This document shows, one piece after another, positions 24,701 to 39,057 of a stretch of 64,000 nucleotides of DNA. Under the pieces are notes generated by a model. It was not told the origin of the DNA, made no database searches, and saw nothing but the letters and a program-made list of their open reading frames with translations. Source of the stretch: Branchiostoma lanceolatum. Taxonomy: Eukaryota > Chordata > Leptocardii > Amphioxiformes > Branchiostomatidae. Location of the stretch: NCBI RefSeq assembly GCF_035083965.1, contig NC_089739.1:11768001-11832000 (forward strand), written 5' to 3'. The translations under genes and the position numbers were made by a program. The number at the start of each line of letters is the position of its first letter. Positions within the stretch are counted from its first letter, which is position 1.

Positions 24701-27700
24701 CAGGTGTAAGCTCCGTTACCGGTAACGGAGCTTACTACAGTAAAACTTCGGCTTTTCCTTCAAAGGGATTTCCGTTTTTGCGTTCCATCTTTTATCATTA
24801 AAAGGACGTATGTACGGGCATTTAGAAAATGGGCAGCGTTCCTACACCATGCCTTGTTAACAACACAGAGAGCATCAAACAATGGTAACGGAGATTACAT
24901 TCATTACTGTACTGTCATTTGTCCGAGGAGGTGGTCCACTACTGATAGCAAACAGTTCTTTTTTGCTCCTTTTAAAAGCCACAAAAGCTTTAAGTCGTCA
25001 TAAAAACGACAGGTTGGCACCTTATATGTGGCATATCTTAATGTCAGGAACGTCTTACTTCAAACGGTAACGGAGCTTACCGTTTTGGGCGACAGGCATA
25101 AACCGCCTTGCACAGCGTACAAGAACAGTGACGGGACCGATCTGACGTGATTTGTCGGAGGGCCTCAGTAGCTGGATTCACCAGTTAACCGGTCAAACTC
25201 TGGACTGAATTGTTACATTCTCGGGTGCTTTTTAAATTTTGCATGTCTCCGCAGGCGACAGCCGTTTTTTGTGACTTTTTAGGCCACCCATTGCCATAAC
25301 TTTTTCGATGTCAAAATCCATAAGTAATTTTGAGGTGCATTTTTCGTGGAACATGATATGTGTTGTGGGAAAGTGAAGAAAGCATCGATGGTGCCCTTAA
25401 TTTGGCTCATATCAAGTCGTAAAGGCTGGCGACAGCAATTTGTACATTCAAATGAGAACGAGCGTCTAGTGATGAAACAATTGGTATCATTAGGCCTACA
25501 TGTTCTTTCGGGACAATGACGGAACTTCAATTTTACAGAAGTAAACATAACAACGTCAATGTCTATCTTACGTAAAATGCATGATAAAATGACATACTGT
25601 AAATGCAGAAATGTTCGCGGTGGTTTTATGTTCGCGGTTTTCGCGGTGAGCTTTCAGCGCGAACTTCAAACCACCGCGAACACTCCATTTTCTCCCTACC
25701 GCGAAAATAAAAACCACGCGAACTTAAATGCATTTACAGCACCTTCTTTCCGCTGGCAGATAAACTTGTAAGCAGAGGAGCAGGGTGCGTCATTCCATTC
25801 TGAACCGTCGTAGTTCGCACAGTCTTCTCCTCCCTCGTTCGGTTCCCCCAGCTGCCAGCTGTCCCAGTCAGTAGTCTTGTTGTGTGGAGTCCCGTCTTCC
25901 CACATCCACTCACCCTCATCTTTCTGATCATTTAGACCAAACCAGAAACGTGAGATTTCATTTACAGCATTCTTCAGGTCCCTCAAGAAGTTGTCAGTAT
26001 CTACGTCCTTCGGCATGGCCAGAAGCCCTCCGTCGGCTGCACACACCTGTCTGGCCTGGTTGTAGGTTTTGTCTTGGTTGTACGCCTTGAAGCATGCACC
26101 CTCGTATGCAGTGTAGCCAGAAGGACAACCTATAGAAAACATCACACCGTTATGGACCGATGTTGAGGTCATTGGACACAGATACAGGGAGCCAAGACAG
26201 AGATTGTGGAGCTACATGGTTTATTCCCTAACCCCCAGGATTCCAACACATAGAATGACAGCATGGGTCTTTCTCAGAATGAGGCTGTCTTGGACTATTA
26301 CACTTTCATGAAGGGGGGGGGGGGTTACAATTACTAAATAATGTTCTTACATGTGTCTTAGTGGGTTCATAACACACACCCCTAGCTTTACGAAAATGGG
26401 ACGTGTTGGATTTTCAGCTGATTTCGACACATCTTAGACCATCCTCATCACTTTTGCAAATGTGATGAGGACGGTCTAAGATGAGTGTAAAAATGGGTAT
26501 ATTGTTATATCTGTACGTGACACTGTTAGAATAAGTATGAAAAACTTGAGTGCAGTGCCGCGCCGGACTTGTCTGTCCAAAAGCGAAGTAAAAATCTCGC
26601 CATATGCTACTCACATGTCACTCCATCTTCTTGCAGGTCCCAGTTATCCCGACAGGCACACTTTATTCCTTCTGGATGCACAAGGCATAACTCTTGACAT
26701 CCTCCATTGTACGAGGAACACCCTGAAATAAGGATTGTAAAACAAAATATTGCTAGTCAAGTGCCAGTTGCCACAAGCTGCATGCACAAGAAGTAATTAT
26801 AGTAGAGAATTTTTCATGAAAGCGTACCACATAATTATATAGCATCACTTTCGTGTCAAAATTCCGTAAAAACGATACTTTAGATAAACGTAAATACGTG
26901 TACGATGCTTCAAATATAGCATGAATGAAATGTCGTTTCGAGTGAACATAAGGACCCTCAAGAACGATGCCAACTTTATACACCATTACAATTTCAATGT
27001 CAAATTATAGTATTAGAAAGTGTACCTTGCAAAAGCGTTAATACGTGTACGGTGTTATGATAGAGACCTTTAAGATTTAGCGACGTTAGCGTGCTACGAT
27101 TTCCTACAATATCGCATATCATAGCATGCTACCGTGCGTTTCATCGCTACATCGTGCGACATCGTTTATCGTAATGTGATGTCTCTGCAATGTGCATATT
27201 TGGTTCAATATTGCTATGATATGCGATATCGCAGGAAATCGTAGCACACCATCGTTGCTATATCGTAAACGTCCCTTTGCTTAATTCACGTCACGTATAT
27301 TAATTTTGTGCCGTTGATGAAGGTTAGACATACAGGTAATAAGATACGCCAAATAGTAGTTACTCAAGCAACAGGATGTGATTTTGGAAACGGTCAGACG
27401 TTTCAAGAAGCATCCGCTACTTTTCGTCAGTGACTGTGAGCAAAATATACAACAGCAGGTTTTTAAGGTCTCATTCATGAGTTTTTTCGCCCCATATCCT
27501 ACAGGCTTACATGTAATGAAACGTGTTTTACATGGGTGTGTTCGTATATGAAGCTGTAGGAAATGCACCAAGGTCATTCATTCTCTGTTGAGCACATTTA
27601 CCCTAGATCATATAAAAAAATTGCCAACTACCAGTTGGCATACAATTCCTTTTTATGGCAGTTACAAACTGCACTTAGCTACACCCCCAAAATAAGCACT

Positions 27701-30700
27701 TTCCAGCTGAAAGCGCTCGACCACATTACCGACCATGTCGGGCTAGCTGTGGACGTCCAACCTCGCGCGCGGCTGCCGAACTTTACCTGTTAATTTCTTC
27801 CGTTACAAACAAGCTTTCATCAGTTTGACGCTTGAGATCAGTCGGGCTAGCTAAAAGGGATTTTTCCCACCGATATAAACACACCTTCATGCAGCCATTC
27901 ATTTTTTTTTTTGGGCACGGACTCTTTTGGAGTCTACACGCGGAGTTACTCAGGAACTAAATTATGTGCCGTTCAACCTAGTACCAGTGGTTCCTATTTC
28001 ACAGCATGTGAGTATTTTCTGTGAACCTTTCTAGTATAGATATTTGAATGTTTAAATAGGTTACAAAACAAGGATGCCATTATCCCTTACCTGATGAAAG
28101 TCCGAAGAGGTCCAGTTCTCTGAGATACGGCTGAGCGTGGCCCGAGTGGGTCCGCGTGATCACGAACCTCCAAAACCGCGCCGTTCCCTGGAACCCGCCA
28201 AACTCTTGGCGGTCGTCAGTCCCTCCCTGCACGTTAGTAACGGACACTACGTCCTCCCAGCTATACGGACTCCCAACCTGCGACTTCTGCAACGCGAAGG
28301 CTGCAATGTCATGGTCGGTGTCTCCCTTGCTGCTGACTGCGATTTTAGTCAGAGTTTTGGGCGCTCGCAGGTTAAGTATGATGTACCAGTTGTTGGACTT
28401 CCAAAGTCCCGTTGGGTTCCAGTAGGTCCCCTGGTCGCCGTCCAAGGCTTTTGTGGCATCATATGTGACCCCGCTCTTGACCCACGGTATGCCGGCGGAG
28501 TCCACAATCCATGATGGGTCCCGTGACAGCCATACACCTGAGGAAGAGTATGCAGAATCGCCAAAAATAGTTACTCAAGCAACTGGATAAAATTTTGAAA
28601 CAGGCAGACGTTTCAGACAGCATCCGCTGTCTTTCGTCAGTGACTAACGATAGAACTGGAAAACCAGAGTTATACCAAAACTCTGAATAGGTATGTTAAT
28701 GGGGTTAAGACAATTTAGGATGTCTTGACGTAGTCTTCAAAAGAAGATTAATTCAAGACAAGGTTTATGCTAATAGTTCAATTAGCTACTGTTGTTTTAG
28801 TACAGTAACTAAATGTAGTTCGTCCAGGGGTGGGGGTGGCGGGCAGTGCATTATCCCAAGTATGCAGAATCGTTAAGCTAGCTCTATCGAAACTAGTAAC
28901 CCCTCCCTGTAAATATATATCCTGCTACAGAAACAGCAAGAAAACTTGCTGATCTATGTTCCACTAGCTAGGCACTACAAGGGTTTTGACGATATGTATT
29001 TTCTGTGGTCATGTCTTTACTGCATGGTAATAATATCAATGATAATCTTTATTGCATATTCATTCTCCAGGGGGAAAAATGCATAGCCATAGGAGACCAT
29101 ACATGGTGTAATGGAAATGAGAGAATGAAATGACAACAATTACATTTAAGTCTAAACACTAAAAATGTACTACCGTATATCGAAGATATAGTGGCTTCTT
29201 CTCTCTTTTTAAAACACATGTACAGGCGATATAAATACACATTACATATTAATGCATGACATCAAGTATGTACGTACTTGAAAATATCCTTTGATATTGT
29301 CCTACATCTCTTGTCAAGCTGAATTGCTTTGAACAGAGACTGACGCTCGTTTTATATAAAGAAATGCATTTCATCTTCAATACGTGAGTTACTACAAAAT
29401 TTGCATAATCTATCTTGTGGAGGGGTACGGCTATGCCTGCCAGATTTTATGTATGCATCTGAGCTAGGCTCAAAAGGATACATACCAGAATTACAGCAGA
29501 ACCGGACTTCGTAGTCCTGACACCTGCCGTCTGTCTGGTCGTCGTTCTTGCAAGAAAACCCGGTAGTGTTGTAGAACTCGAAGACTTCCCCCGTCTCTGA
29601 CGCGTCCTGTTGACTGCTGCGGACACGGGCTTCGATCTGGGTAGGTGCCTCGCAGATCTGCCCGGGATTATAATGTCGAATGACCGACAGAATTTCGTTG
29701 TCGGCAGCCCCACTTGGGTCGTCACGGTCGAACCAGGCCGTCCAAGCGGTACAGTCTTGGTCTTTAACATAAAAAGTGTGCGAATTTTCCCCCATTGTGC
29801 AATTAAAAAATAAATATAGGTTTTCCTCATTAATTGTGCAAAGTAAGTCTTAATTTCTAACAATACATCCAACAAAAATCAAGCAATTACTAATGACAAA
29901 TTTCAACAATTGATTCATCTTTGGCTTTTTTTAATTGTACAACAATAAACATATTCAATTACCAACATACAATCAAATGCTACCGAAAACATTATGACAA
30001 AGTCAAGTACCATTGGTGACGCTAGGGGGCGCTGCTGTGGACAGGTAGATGTCCTGTGGCAAAAATAGGCCATCAACCAGAACAGTCTGGTTCGTATTCA
30101 CGCTGGACTTGGATAACCTGGTGGTGAGTGTAACATGTGTAGCTTATTAGCACCAGTAACTCATTAGCATGTTAGACTAACACGCATGCGTATATGACGT
30201 AGCATGAGAAGCCCAAGAGAGAACCTCGGCAGGCAAAGATGCCTGTGCAGAGACCTTAAGAATAAACAGCTTGAAAGTGCATACTGGACTGGTTTCATCC
30301 TGATAGATTCCTACCAAGAGGTAGAAGGACGGTCCAAGAACAGATAGGACGTGTCGCAGTGAGGTATATAATTCAGCGAAGTAGTAATAAAAGGTAGTCC
30401 CATAGTCTTTTTGAGGCCATCGGGGCAGTAACAAAGTACCAAGGGCACAACGTCAGTAGCATATCATGGGATTCGAACCCAGGGCCTCTGGGTTATAGGC
30501 CAAACACCTTAACCGTTGTGTGTTCAAATAATTCCTTAATATTTGACCTAAATATTTTCATCTGGTAAATACAGTTTCTTACGAGACATCTTACTGGGAT
30601 TAGTTGAAAGAAATCAACTGAGGTGGTTTGGACACCTGCACAGAAAGCCAGAGGACAGAGATGTAAAAAGAATTTTCAACTGGACACCAAAAAAGAAAAG

Positions 30701-33494
30701 GCCAGCAGGCAGACCAAAAAAGAGGTGGCTAGACCAAATCGTTGAAATTACCAGAAGAGAAGAACCAAACTTCCAAGTAGTGAAGAAAATGACTGAGGAT
30801 AGAGCAGTATGGAGAGAGTTCACCATGAGGCTCACAACTTACAGGCCATTGGCCTAAAGGCGTCAGGGTGAGAAGGGTGAGGAGAGCCAAAGTGGGTGAG
30901 GGAAATTTCCTCACCTTCTGATTTGACCAGGCCGTTGCGTCCAGTAAATGTAGTTATTATCAACTGCAATTCCTTTAACCACGTCCCCATCTCCAGCCTT
31001 GATTAGACGTATGTCGTTGCCGAGCATGTCTGAGCTGTTGATGGTGTCATGAGAAGAATAGTACAGACGATTCTCTGAATGGGAGGAATACAATGATTTA
31101 AAATATATATAAAAGTGTATTGCAAGTTCATGCCCGTGGGCTAATTGCAAATACATGTCTAAAACATAGGGGAAAACATACATGCGTCAGTAAACTGTGT
31201 CTGAGTTTGTTGTAATAATAGGCTACTGGTACTAAATACAATTGTTGGCTATATCTAATCTAGCTGGGTTTGACTTCTTTTTTTGAGGCAGTGGAAGACG
31301 AAAAGTCCCACATTTTCTAGAATTTGTGGTTTCTGTGATTTCAAGAGAAAGGTAGCTTTTTGTTCATTCGTGAATGTGTTAAAGTAGGGGTATTTCGTGG
31401 TTTAAATAACTTGTTTAGATATATAAAAACAGACACATTCAGCTTACCATTTGATTACCACCTGCATGGCAATGTTGCGCAAGTTACGAGAAAGTTTTAT
31501 ATAGAAGTCAATGTCTCCATGGAGTTAGATGGACGGACCATTATGTTTATGTTTGAGTTCAGCCAAATATAACACATGTAATGAACCGTGATGAACTGGG
31601 ACGAGGGGGGATACAAGCTTAGCCACGTTTGGGATTGTGTTCTCGCCGCAAAAGTGCCACCTACATCGGCTACTTATAGCGGTGAGAAGCAGCATTCCAG
31701 TCAGAAGCTCTGAAGAAGGTGTCTGACAGACACCGAAACGTCAGCAGGTGAGATTACCTGGTTATGAACAAAGAATCTCCTATAGCCAACACATTAATGT
31801 TCCTATATGACTAGGTTGTTATCAGAATATGTGTTTCACCATCGTCTGTATTCTCACCTTTGTAGTCTATTGCAATGGCCATGTCTTTAAAGGGATCACC
31901 TAGGTCACTGATGATAGTTGTGTGGTCGCTGCCGTCCATCGCAGCACGGTCCAGTCGAGGGTTAGAACCCGCATTTATCCAGTACATGAGTCTGTGAAAA
32001 AATAACCCAGTAGGTATCAGGAAACAGAAACCATTTTTATCTGAGAAGTGAATGAAGAAGAGAGTAGGAAAGTCAAATATAGTGCAAATATATACATGTG
32101 GTTTTGGTACCCTAACTGGAATACTTTTCAAGCCCTGTTTGTCTCTAACGAAAATATAGATTTTCCTCATTGATTACGCAAATTAAGAACCAATTTGCAT
32201 AATTTGCCTTACATCACAAGCTATCTGCTACCAAAAAATCAAGACCATAGCACGTTCATGTCAAAAGATACACAAAAACGGAACTTCTGCTGCAGAACAA
32301 GGTCACATACCAGGGGGATCAAAATCGACATTTACCTTCATCTTTTCCACACATACTCATCAAATATCATGATAATCCATCTAGAGGTTCTTGAGTTATG
32401 CTACAAAAATCCGGAAACACAAACATACAGACACACACACAGAAAGACACAGACAGACACACACACCTACAGACATTCCCAAAACAATGTTTCCATTTTA
32501 CATGGAGATAATCACCCATTTCTTGGATCCAGGACAAGCCCATCAGGCAGGTCGATGACTGATGACGTCAGCAGTGTCCTGGCGAACGATCCGTCCTTCT
32601 TGGCTACTGAGATTGTTTCGTCAAAGTAGTTGGTCCAGTAGATATTCCCCCCAGCATTATCCAATCTCAGGTTATAGGCTACATTTAGTGTGGAGATATT
32701 AAAGTAAGTTGCAGTAAAAATAGGGAGATTCTTACTATTCTATATAGATTTTACAAATAGTGTAATTTTATTGATTGACCTGTGGTTGGTGTTTTAGGTT
32801 TGCCAGATCAGCAGAGCAACATGGAAGTAAGTTTTTACTGACAAGTGCCGATACAAAAGTATTTGTATTCTAAGATAAATGCTGCTGTTGTAAAATTCCA
32901 TTGAGTATACTGTAAATGATGAGTAGTATACAGTAGTGTGTTAGTGTTGTGTTAGTTGGCTGGTATTATTTTGATTCTTCATTCTTGTCTTTTATTTGTT
33001 TGTTGTGTCATACTTTTGCTTTGGATCCGTGATATATGTATTGCCTTATTGTATTATTACTGTGTTTATTTGTTATTTTGCAAAATGAATAAAAATAGAA
33101 AAAAAAGATGAGTAGTAACAGCGAACTGAAATGGAAGAACATATCTCACCACCATCCATTGGAGATTCTATAATGGTCTCCTTCCCACTTCCATCACGTT
33201 GACCTCGTTTCACACGAAAGTCCTGGTCCATCCAGTACAGGAAGTCAGTCACTGGGTCATAGTCAAACCCCTCGGCCCAAGGAGATAAAGCGACCTTGAC
33301 CTTCGACCCGTCGCTAACATCAAATTGTAAAATTCTACCAGCATGAACCAGCAGGAATGGTTGTCCTAATTGATTAAAGAGAACAGTGACATAAATCACC
33401 TTTTTTGTTATTTCGAAACTTATGATTCTCATACAGGTTATGTTTTTTAATGTCTGTCTTCGTCAATATTATGATGATGATGATGATGATGATA

Positions 33495-33526
<32 letters not shown>

Positions 33527-36500
33527 AATACTACTAATAATAATGATATAATAATAATAATAATAATATTAATGGTGATGATGGTGATGTAGAGGCCGGG
33601 AAGATCACAGATTTGTTTTCTCATTTTCTTTAATGTTAATACACTACCAACAATGCATTTTTTTTGGGTTCTCTTATATCTTCTTAAACACACGCACAAT
33701 AAACAAATTGGGAAAGTTGGTAGTGTACGTGGACATTCTTTTCTACCCAAAACTGAGTGAACAGTTCATTATTGTATGACTTTAAATGAACATACCACAG
33801 ACCACGCCTGCATCTTGGTCATGATCACAATCGTGCATCTCCCATCCACCGTACGAGCAGTTAAACAGGCTACTCTCCGTCCCATTACATTGTAGGTCAT
33901 CCATATAGATTGGCCCTCTTCCTGTATTAGATAAAACACCAATCAGCGTCAGAAAATACAAGTCTACAGGAACACATGACAAATGTGGTTAGGTTTTCAA
34001 TTCGTGTAGAAAATTAATTAGATTTTTAAATGATTTTTACATGCCTTGTTCATCGATACATTACTATATTGTAACTCATGTGCTGTTGTCAATAATGTTT
34101 TGTTGTCAAATGTAGGATATAGATTAGTATTGTTTGTTACATGCCCATACTCACATTGCCATACGTTGTACGATTGTCGAGCAATAAAGTTAATCCATTC
34201 ATTCATTCATTCATTTTATTATATTCATAGACTGTGAATTAGCCTTCAGGCGCCTAGGCACGATTGTACAATTTGAATACTTTATTTCCCACAAGATATT
34301 GTAGTTGAAAGAACATTAAGAAAATATTACCTGGGCCAAAATAGGATTCATTACGAACTTGTAGGGCACTTGGGAGGCCCAGCATTCTACAAACAACGTC
34401 TGCATCTTTCATGTCGAACTGGTCCTGACAAACTGTGCCCCAGTTCAAACTGTCTTCCGGCCGGACTTCCACACGTCCTTCGTGTCGACTGGAACCCCCA
34501 ACAAGACGAATTCTGCTGGAATCTAAATGTGAGTTAGTTAGTTAAAATCCTCCCACACCATAAGGTGTATAGGGCGGTGCCCAACTCCGTTTCATAGCCC
34601 TGGGCCACACTGTGGTGCAATCACTGCAGCACGGGGCTAGTCCGCTGGCAGTGGAGTGTTTCAGAAGTATGTACCATTTTTATTAAGTCTTTGGTATGAC
34701 TCAATGCGCCTCTTGTGTCCTACCCTGGACTTGAACCCCGGTCCTTCTGGTCCAAGTAATTTGAACCAGATGTGGCTAGTAACAGAAGCACAGACCACTA
34801 CACCACAGGGAATGTGAATTTCCTTTTAAAGGCATACTCAACTCCAGGGCAGTTCTGGTTCTAATTGTATTGGCATTGTGACATTGACCTGGCAGCAGTT
34901 GCATTATACAGCATCAATATTCTGATAACCCCCCGAGTACCCTCCAGACAAACTACAGACAGGTGTAACAAATTACAATAAATAACTATTGCACAAACTT
35001 TAATTGGGAAGCTCTTAAGAAATCTTGGGTTGAGCTTAGACATTACTTTTACAATCTGTTTCTGGATTCTTGGTTGTCAACTTATAGCCTTTAAGTTAGT
35101 AACTTAATTTTCTACTTGCTTTTGGTCACAAATGGACTATGATCCTTTTCAATCACATCATTGATATCCATACTCTAGATTTGAAAAAAAAAGAATTCCC
35201 TCCACGTACCACAGACAACGCCGGCATCTTCCCAATGTCCACAGTCATGAATCCACCATCCGGGGTACGAGCAGTTAAACAGGCTACTTTCAGTACCGTC
35301 ACATTGTAGGTCATCCATGTAGATTGGTCCTGTTCCTGGGTTTAATAAATGCAACAAAATTACAGTTGACAGATCAGATGCAGCCATTATTCATTACAAT
35401 AAAACAATAAAACAACGGCGACCTCATATCCCATGAAATATTCATGTTATGCAAATAGCTTTCACATTTACATGATATATATGCTTGGTGATGTACACCT
35501 TTAATGAACTTAAACAGGTTTAAATGTTGACAGTCCAATCATTTACCACTTGAATAATTATGGAAATTTTTCAAATTAGGAATTCTTTTTACATTATTAG
35601 TATTTGTTAATGTTCCACCTGGCATAAATCCGGAAACACAAACACACACTCAGACAGACAGGCGCACAAACATGAATAGTTTCAGGTTGGTAAGTCACTG
35701 AATAAAGATACTCTTTTTTACACAACCAAGAGATTTATTCAACCGACGTTTCGGTGACCATCTGTGATCACCTTCTTCAAGGCTATTCTGACTGGTTCAC
35801 ATAGCAATGCAGCACAGGTGTTGCTGCTTATACATATTAATGAGATGCAAACGCAAAATATTTACATATGTACAATAACAGGGGATGACATCACAGTCAG
35901 AATTGCCTTGAAGAAGGTGACAGATGGTCACTGAAACGTCGGTTGAATAAATCTCTTGGTTGTGTAAAAAAGAGAATTTTTATTCAGTGACTTATCTCCA
36001 TCTATTGGAGATAAAAAAAAGTCTTGGTATGTTTTTAAAAAACATCATCAATACTCGTATGTGTAAAGGCGAGTGTTGCGTGAGACAAAGAATTAAGGTA
36101 CCTTGATCAAAATAGGCAGCAGGACGAATTTGATAGGCATTGGGATAGCCCATCATTCTACAAACAACTTCTGCATCATTGAAGTCAAAATGGTCGTGGC
36201 AAACTGTGCCCCATCTGGAACTGTCGGCCGGCCGGACTTCCACACGTCCTTCGTTTGGGCTCGAACCTCCAACAAGACGGATTCTGCTTGAATCTAAGGT
36301 AAAACATCCCTTTTAATAATGTCCTAGTATACAAAATAGACGAGAATTGGTGATCAGTATAAATTGTTCACCGTCCACTGAAATTGAAATACGTTGATTG
36401 TAATGCTGGGCATATCACCTATTCAATCCATAGCGCAAATGTATACATTTGTCGTTTAAGTACATAATTCTTGATAGATGACACTCTCTAAAGAAGCTAT

Positions 36501-39014
36501 CCCAAGCCTATGTGGTCGAACTACACCGAAGTTCTGCCTATTGCGTATGAAGTCGTCAGTCTACTGTCATTATTTGTTGCCAATATCATGCAGTTTGCTA
36601 TCATCATACTATTTCTTAGAGAAAATATGGAGTAAAATTGTGAGAAACAAATTTATAGTTAGTATCGTTTCCATCCGTGCAAAATGTGTTCTTTTGATCT
36701 TTTTGCATAGATTATAAAAATGAGCAGGAATTATTCACACCTTCATAAGTCATACTATTTCTTTTACATTGACAAAGCTACGTATGTACAACGATCACCA
36801 AAAAATGTTAAAAGACGATGATTTTAATTTTTATTTTAATTTCAATTTTAATTTTAATCTTAATTCTAATTCTAATCCTAATCCTAATCCTAATCCAAAT
36901 CCAAATCTAAATCTTAATCTTAATCTTAATCTCAATCTCAATCTCAATTTTAATTCTAATTTTAGTTTTTATTCCAATTTCAATCTCAATCTCAATCTCA
37001 ATCTCAATCTCAATCTTAATCTTAATCTTAATTTTATTTTGATTCTAATCCTAATCCTAATCCTGATCTTAATCTTAACCTTAACCTTAACCTTAACCTT
37101 AACCTTAACCTTAACCTTAACCTTAACCTTAACCTTAACCTTAACCTTAACCTTAACCTTAACCTTAACCTTAACCTTAACCTTAACCTTAACCTTAATT
37201 CTTATTCTAATATTTGAAATACTCTTTGAATTTTGAAAAGAGATATATAGGCTACAGTACAGATTTATCACTGGTTCACATTAGATGAACGTACTTGTAA
37301 GACAGACCACGCCTGCATCTTGGCCATGATCACAGTCGTGAATCGTCCATCCTGCGTACGAGCAGTCAAACAGGCTACTCTCGTTCCCATGGCACCCTAG
37401 GTCATCCATGTAGATTGGCCCTGTTCCTGTGTTATAAAAGTGCTAATCAGTAAGTCGCCAAATATCGATCATAAATTCATGATAGGACAACAAATTGAAG
37501 TTTAAAGAATAAAAGCTGAACCGTACCCTGTCCAAAATAGGCATCAGTATGAACCTGGTTTGCCTTGGGATAGCCCAGCATTCTGCAAACGACGTCTGCA
37601 TCATTCCTCTCAAAATTGTCGTGGCAAATTGTTCCCCAGTTGAAACTGTTGGCCGGCCGAACTTCCACACGTCCTAAGTTTGGGCCGGAACCGCCAACAA
37701 GGCGGATTTTGCTGGTATCTAAAATACGATATATAAAATGCGATATATAGAATACTTTATATAGAATACGATATATAAAATACGATATATAAAATACTAT
37801 ATGTAAAATACGATAGATAAATATGAATATGAATATGAATATAAGTATAAAAGTCGTAACTCAGCCTTTTCGCAGTCGGGTATCAATGTATAGATCAACC
37901 ATTAGTACTTAATCAGGCATACAGAGGTCCTGAATAGATATTACTGGTTGTTTTATTTATGTATATTTTTCTATAAAACTATTAATTGAACAAATAATCC
38001 ATCCACCTACCGCAGACAACTCCGACATCTTTTCCATGATGACACTCGTGAATCCCCCACCCTGCGTACGAGCAGTTATACAGACTAGTCTCGTTCCCGT
38101 CACACCGTAGGTCATCCATGTAGATTGGCCCTGATCCTTGATTTAGAAAAAGAAGCGATAGTTCGAAGATACATTAATATACTCATACTCATATGCAGAA
38201 ACATATCAAAGTGCTTGATGTATAATCAAAGATTAATGTGTAGAAATGTTGTTAAGTGAGACAAGTCAGACAACATGAGTCAAATCCTACCTTGGCCAAA
38301 ATGCCGAGATGGAGTAACCCTAATGGCCATGATGTAGCCAAACATTCTGCAAATAACGTCTGCATCCTTAATGCCGAAATTGTTGTTACAAACTGTGCCC
38401 CAGTTCAAACTGCCGGCCGGGCGGACTTCCACACGTCCTTCGTTTGGGCCGGAACCTCCAACAAGGCGGATTCTGCCGGGTTCTAAGGTAGGAGGGTGAG
38501 TCAATGATTTTGTTTTATATCACAAGCACATTCTTTCATCAAATGAGTTGAAATTGGGCACAATTTTAAATGCATATCTTCTTGAGACTGAAATGTATCA
38601 ATTTATTTGTTGGTAATTTTTTTAATGCGCGACTGACTAAGTCACTTGGTTCAAAGGTAAACACACCCTTGGAAGTCAGATCGATGCGGAAGTCAAGTAG
38701 ATGCATCTATATATCTATCGATCTATTGTCAACAAGCTAACTGCCACCAAAAAATTAAGACCATAGCACGTCCAGGTCAAAAATTACAAAAACGGAAGTT
38801 CCGCTGCAGTACCAAGGTCACATACAAGGGGTCCCAAAATCGACCTTGACCTTTGTCTCCACAACACCTACATACATACCAAATATCATCGTAATCCATC
38901 CAGAGGTTTTTGGGTTATGCTGACTACAAGAGTCAGGAAACACAAACACACAGACAGACACACAGACAGACAGGCACAGGCACGCCAAAAACAATATCTC
39001 AATTTTTCATGCAG

Positions 39015-39057
<43 letters not shown>

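Noticed and set aside
26400-26480. Inverted repeat around CATCTTAGACCATCCTCATC
   Set aside because: A short palindrome with no flanking duplication and no further copies noticed. Not enough for an element call.
36769-37271. Open frames of Asn/Leu or Arg/Val/Lys repeats on both strands
   Set aside because: They are translations of the hexanucleotide array.
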